Shown: positions 62,600 through 64,000 of the stretch, one piece after another
Layout of the letters: each line of letters opens with the position of its first letter
Numbering within the stretch: position 1 is the stretch's first letter
Assembly (NCBI GenBank): GCA_943846755.1
Contig: OX044365.1
Span: forward strand, 2,790,001 to 2,854,000
Direction of reading: 5' to 3'
Length of the DNA stretch: 64,000 nt
Source: UBA8752 sp002336475
Lineage (GTDB): Bacteria > Bacteroidota > Bacteroidia > Flavobacteriales_D > Sanyastnellaceae
Notes under the pieces: model-generated
What the model was told of the DNA's origin: nothing
Database searches by the model: none
Seen by the model: the letters and a program-made list of their open reading frames with translations, nothing else
Position numbers and translations under genes: made by a program

Positions 62600-64000
62600 T
62601 CAACGGTCTTCTGCCCAGCTCAACGTGGCACGAACGGCCCGCTGCCAGCGGTCATGAGCGGCTTTGCGTCCTGCATCATCCAGTTCGGGATTAAAAGTGC
62701 GTTCGGCGGTCCATTGGGATTGAATGTCCGCCGGTGCTGCCCCAGTATCCCACGGCGAGGCCGGCGAGGTAGGCAGCACCGAGCGCCGTGGTCTCTGTGA
62801 CTTCGGGCCGCACGACGGGAATGCCGAGGAGGTCGCTTTGGCCTTGCATCAGCAGGTCATTCACCGTGGCGCCTCCATCGACGCGGAGCTCGGGGATGGC
62901 CACTCCTGCATCGGCTTCCATGGCCCGCAGAACTTCCACGCTTTGGTGGGCGATGGCATCCAATGTTGCACGGGCGATGTGGGCCTTTCCAGCTTCCGCG
63001 CGTCAGGCCAAACAGGGTGCCGCGGGCGTGGCCGTTCCAATGTGGGGTTCCGAGGCCGGCAAAGGCTGGAACAAGCACCACGCCATCGGCATCGGGCACC
63101 TCCGCTGCGAGGGCCTCGATGTCGGAGGAGTCTCCGATGAGACCGAGTTCATCCCGCAGCCATTGTACCGCAGCACCGCCCATGAAGATGCTGCCTTCGA
63201 GGGCATAGGTGCGTTTCAGCCGCCAATCTGCCAGGCCACTGTGGTCAGCAGCCGGTGCTGGCTCATGACCGCTTCGGTTCCGGTATTCATGAGCATGAAA
63301 GCACCCCGTTCCGTAGTGTTTCTTGACCATGCCCGGGCGGGTGCACTGCTGGCCGAAAAGGGCGGACTGTTGGTCGCCGGCCACCCCTGCGATCGGAGGG
63401 GCGTCCGCCGAAAGGGCGGTGGCCTTGCCAAAGTCGCCGCTGCTCGGTCGCACTTCGGGCAGCATGGAGCCGGCACGCTTAAAGAGGTCCAACATGCCGT
63501 TGTCCCAGGCGCAGGTCGTGGAGGTTGTACAGGAGGGTGCGCGAAGCGTTGGAGGGGTCGGTGGCGTGCACCGCGCCTCCGGTCAGGTGCCAGATGAGCC
63601 AGCTGTCGACGGTGCCAAAGGCGAGCTCGCCACGCTCGGCCCGTCCCCGCGCGCCTTCAACATGGTCCAGGATCCAGCGGACCTTGGTGCCCGAGAAGTA
63701 GGCGTCGATTTCCAGTCCGGTGCGCTGCCGGATGTCTTCGGTCTGCGCCGTCGCGGCGCAGCCGTCGCAGAAGTCCGCGGTCCGCCGGTCCTGCCATACG
63801 ATGGCGTTGTGGATGGCTTTGCCGGTGGCGCGGTCCCAGACCACGGTGGTTTCCCGTTGGTTGGTGATGCCCACCGCGGCGATGTCCGCCATCGTCAACC
63901 CGGCCGAGGACACGGCCTCCCGCGCTGTGGCCAGTCTGGGTCGACAGGATCTCCTCGGGGTCGTGTTCCACCCATCCCGGCTGGGGGTAGTGCTGGGTGA
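62600..64000 (-). pseudogene. glpK: Glycerol kinase with about six frame breaks, N-terminus outside the window
   Basis: Phosphorylates glycerol with ATP. Segments in three frames match the FGGY-type GlpK in order: QHYPQPGWVEHDPEEILSTQ; AAVGITNQRETTVVWDRATG; HNAIVWQDRRTADFC; SWLIWHLTGG; then NGMLDLFKRAGSMLPEVRPS; GVAGDQQSALFGQQC; RTYALEGSIFMGGAAVQWLR; VLVPAFAGLGTPHWNGHARG; ELRVDGGATVNDLLMQGQSD; and AAYLAGLAVGYW. The last 40 residues (from IQSQWTAERTFNPELDD) are in another frame and end at TGA 62600-62602. Breaks fall near 63935, 63510, 63293, 63222, 62985 and 62738; the one at 63293 is an extra T in TTT. The dense, purely single-base breaks with intact motifs could mean sequence error. The first codons lie beyond 64000. 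Confidence 0.8.

Noticed and set aside
1..64000. tRNA, rRNA, integrase, insertion sequence or phage genes
   Set aside because: None of the usual sequence signs (T-loop motifs, transposase DDE patterns, integrase R-H-R-Y patterns) was noticed on reading both strands, so no mobile element is claimed.

Overview
The window reads as a chromosome segment of a marine-type Bacteroidota, most likely Flavobacteriales. The support is a SusC/SusD pair, many secreted proteins with type IX secretion (T9SS) type A or type B C-terminal tails, Bacteroidota lipoprotein signals, FAS1 and FISUMP proteins, GCTYP..DDGSC repeats, and a promoter element matching TAnnTTTG. By eye GC is a little above half. No rRNA, tRNA, CRISPR array or integrase was seen, and gene density is high on both strands.

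Region 1 (1-20 kb) is a polysaccharide utilisation locus that fits laminarin or another beta-glucan. It holds a secreted GH3 beta-glucosidase with a discoidin domain, a GH16 endoglucanase lipoprotein, a GH5 enzyme with two CBM6-like modules, and a susC-susD-PKD-lipoprotein operon closed by a strong terminator. A large T9SS type B adhesin-like protein and a FAD oxidoreductase lie alongside. A 15-bp palindrome of the form GTGTAYNNNGTACAC sits before susC; related sites lie before the GH5 gene and before the fabH gene at 31.7 kb.

Region 2 (19-32 kb) has a penicillin-acylase-family Ntn hydrolase, a multicopper oxidase split over two overlapping genes, a GNAT acetyltransferase, a GH13 amylase with a small membrane protein upstream and a Pho-box-like triple repeat, a FAS1 protein, and a fabH-fabI pair. 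Region 3 (32-45 kb) is rich in secreted Cys-rich or T9SS proteins: a two-catalytic-domain esterase with a dockerin-like insert, a Kazal-like protein, a FISUMP protein, and a decayed RCC1/FISUMP gene. It also contains trpB2, preceded by a complete ribosome-mediated attenuator whose leader peptide has three consecutive Trp codons. This is the most striking regulatory element in the window.

Region 4 (45-60 kb) carries a PH-domain membrane protein, a T9SS subtilase, a TspO/beta-lactamase-family fusion, a nitroreductase, rmuC, a protein with five near-identical FAS1 repeats, and a GH2 beta-mannosidase. Region 5 (59-64 kb) is a glycerol operon (glpK-glpD-sulfotransferase-glpF, all minus strand). 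Its first three genes carry about nine single-base frame breaks in 3.6 kb, whereas glpF is intact. This is either fresh decay or local sequence error.
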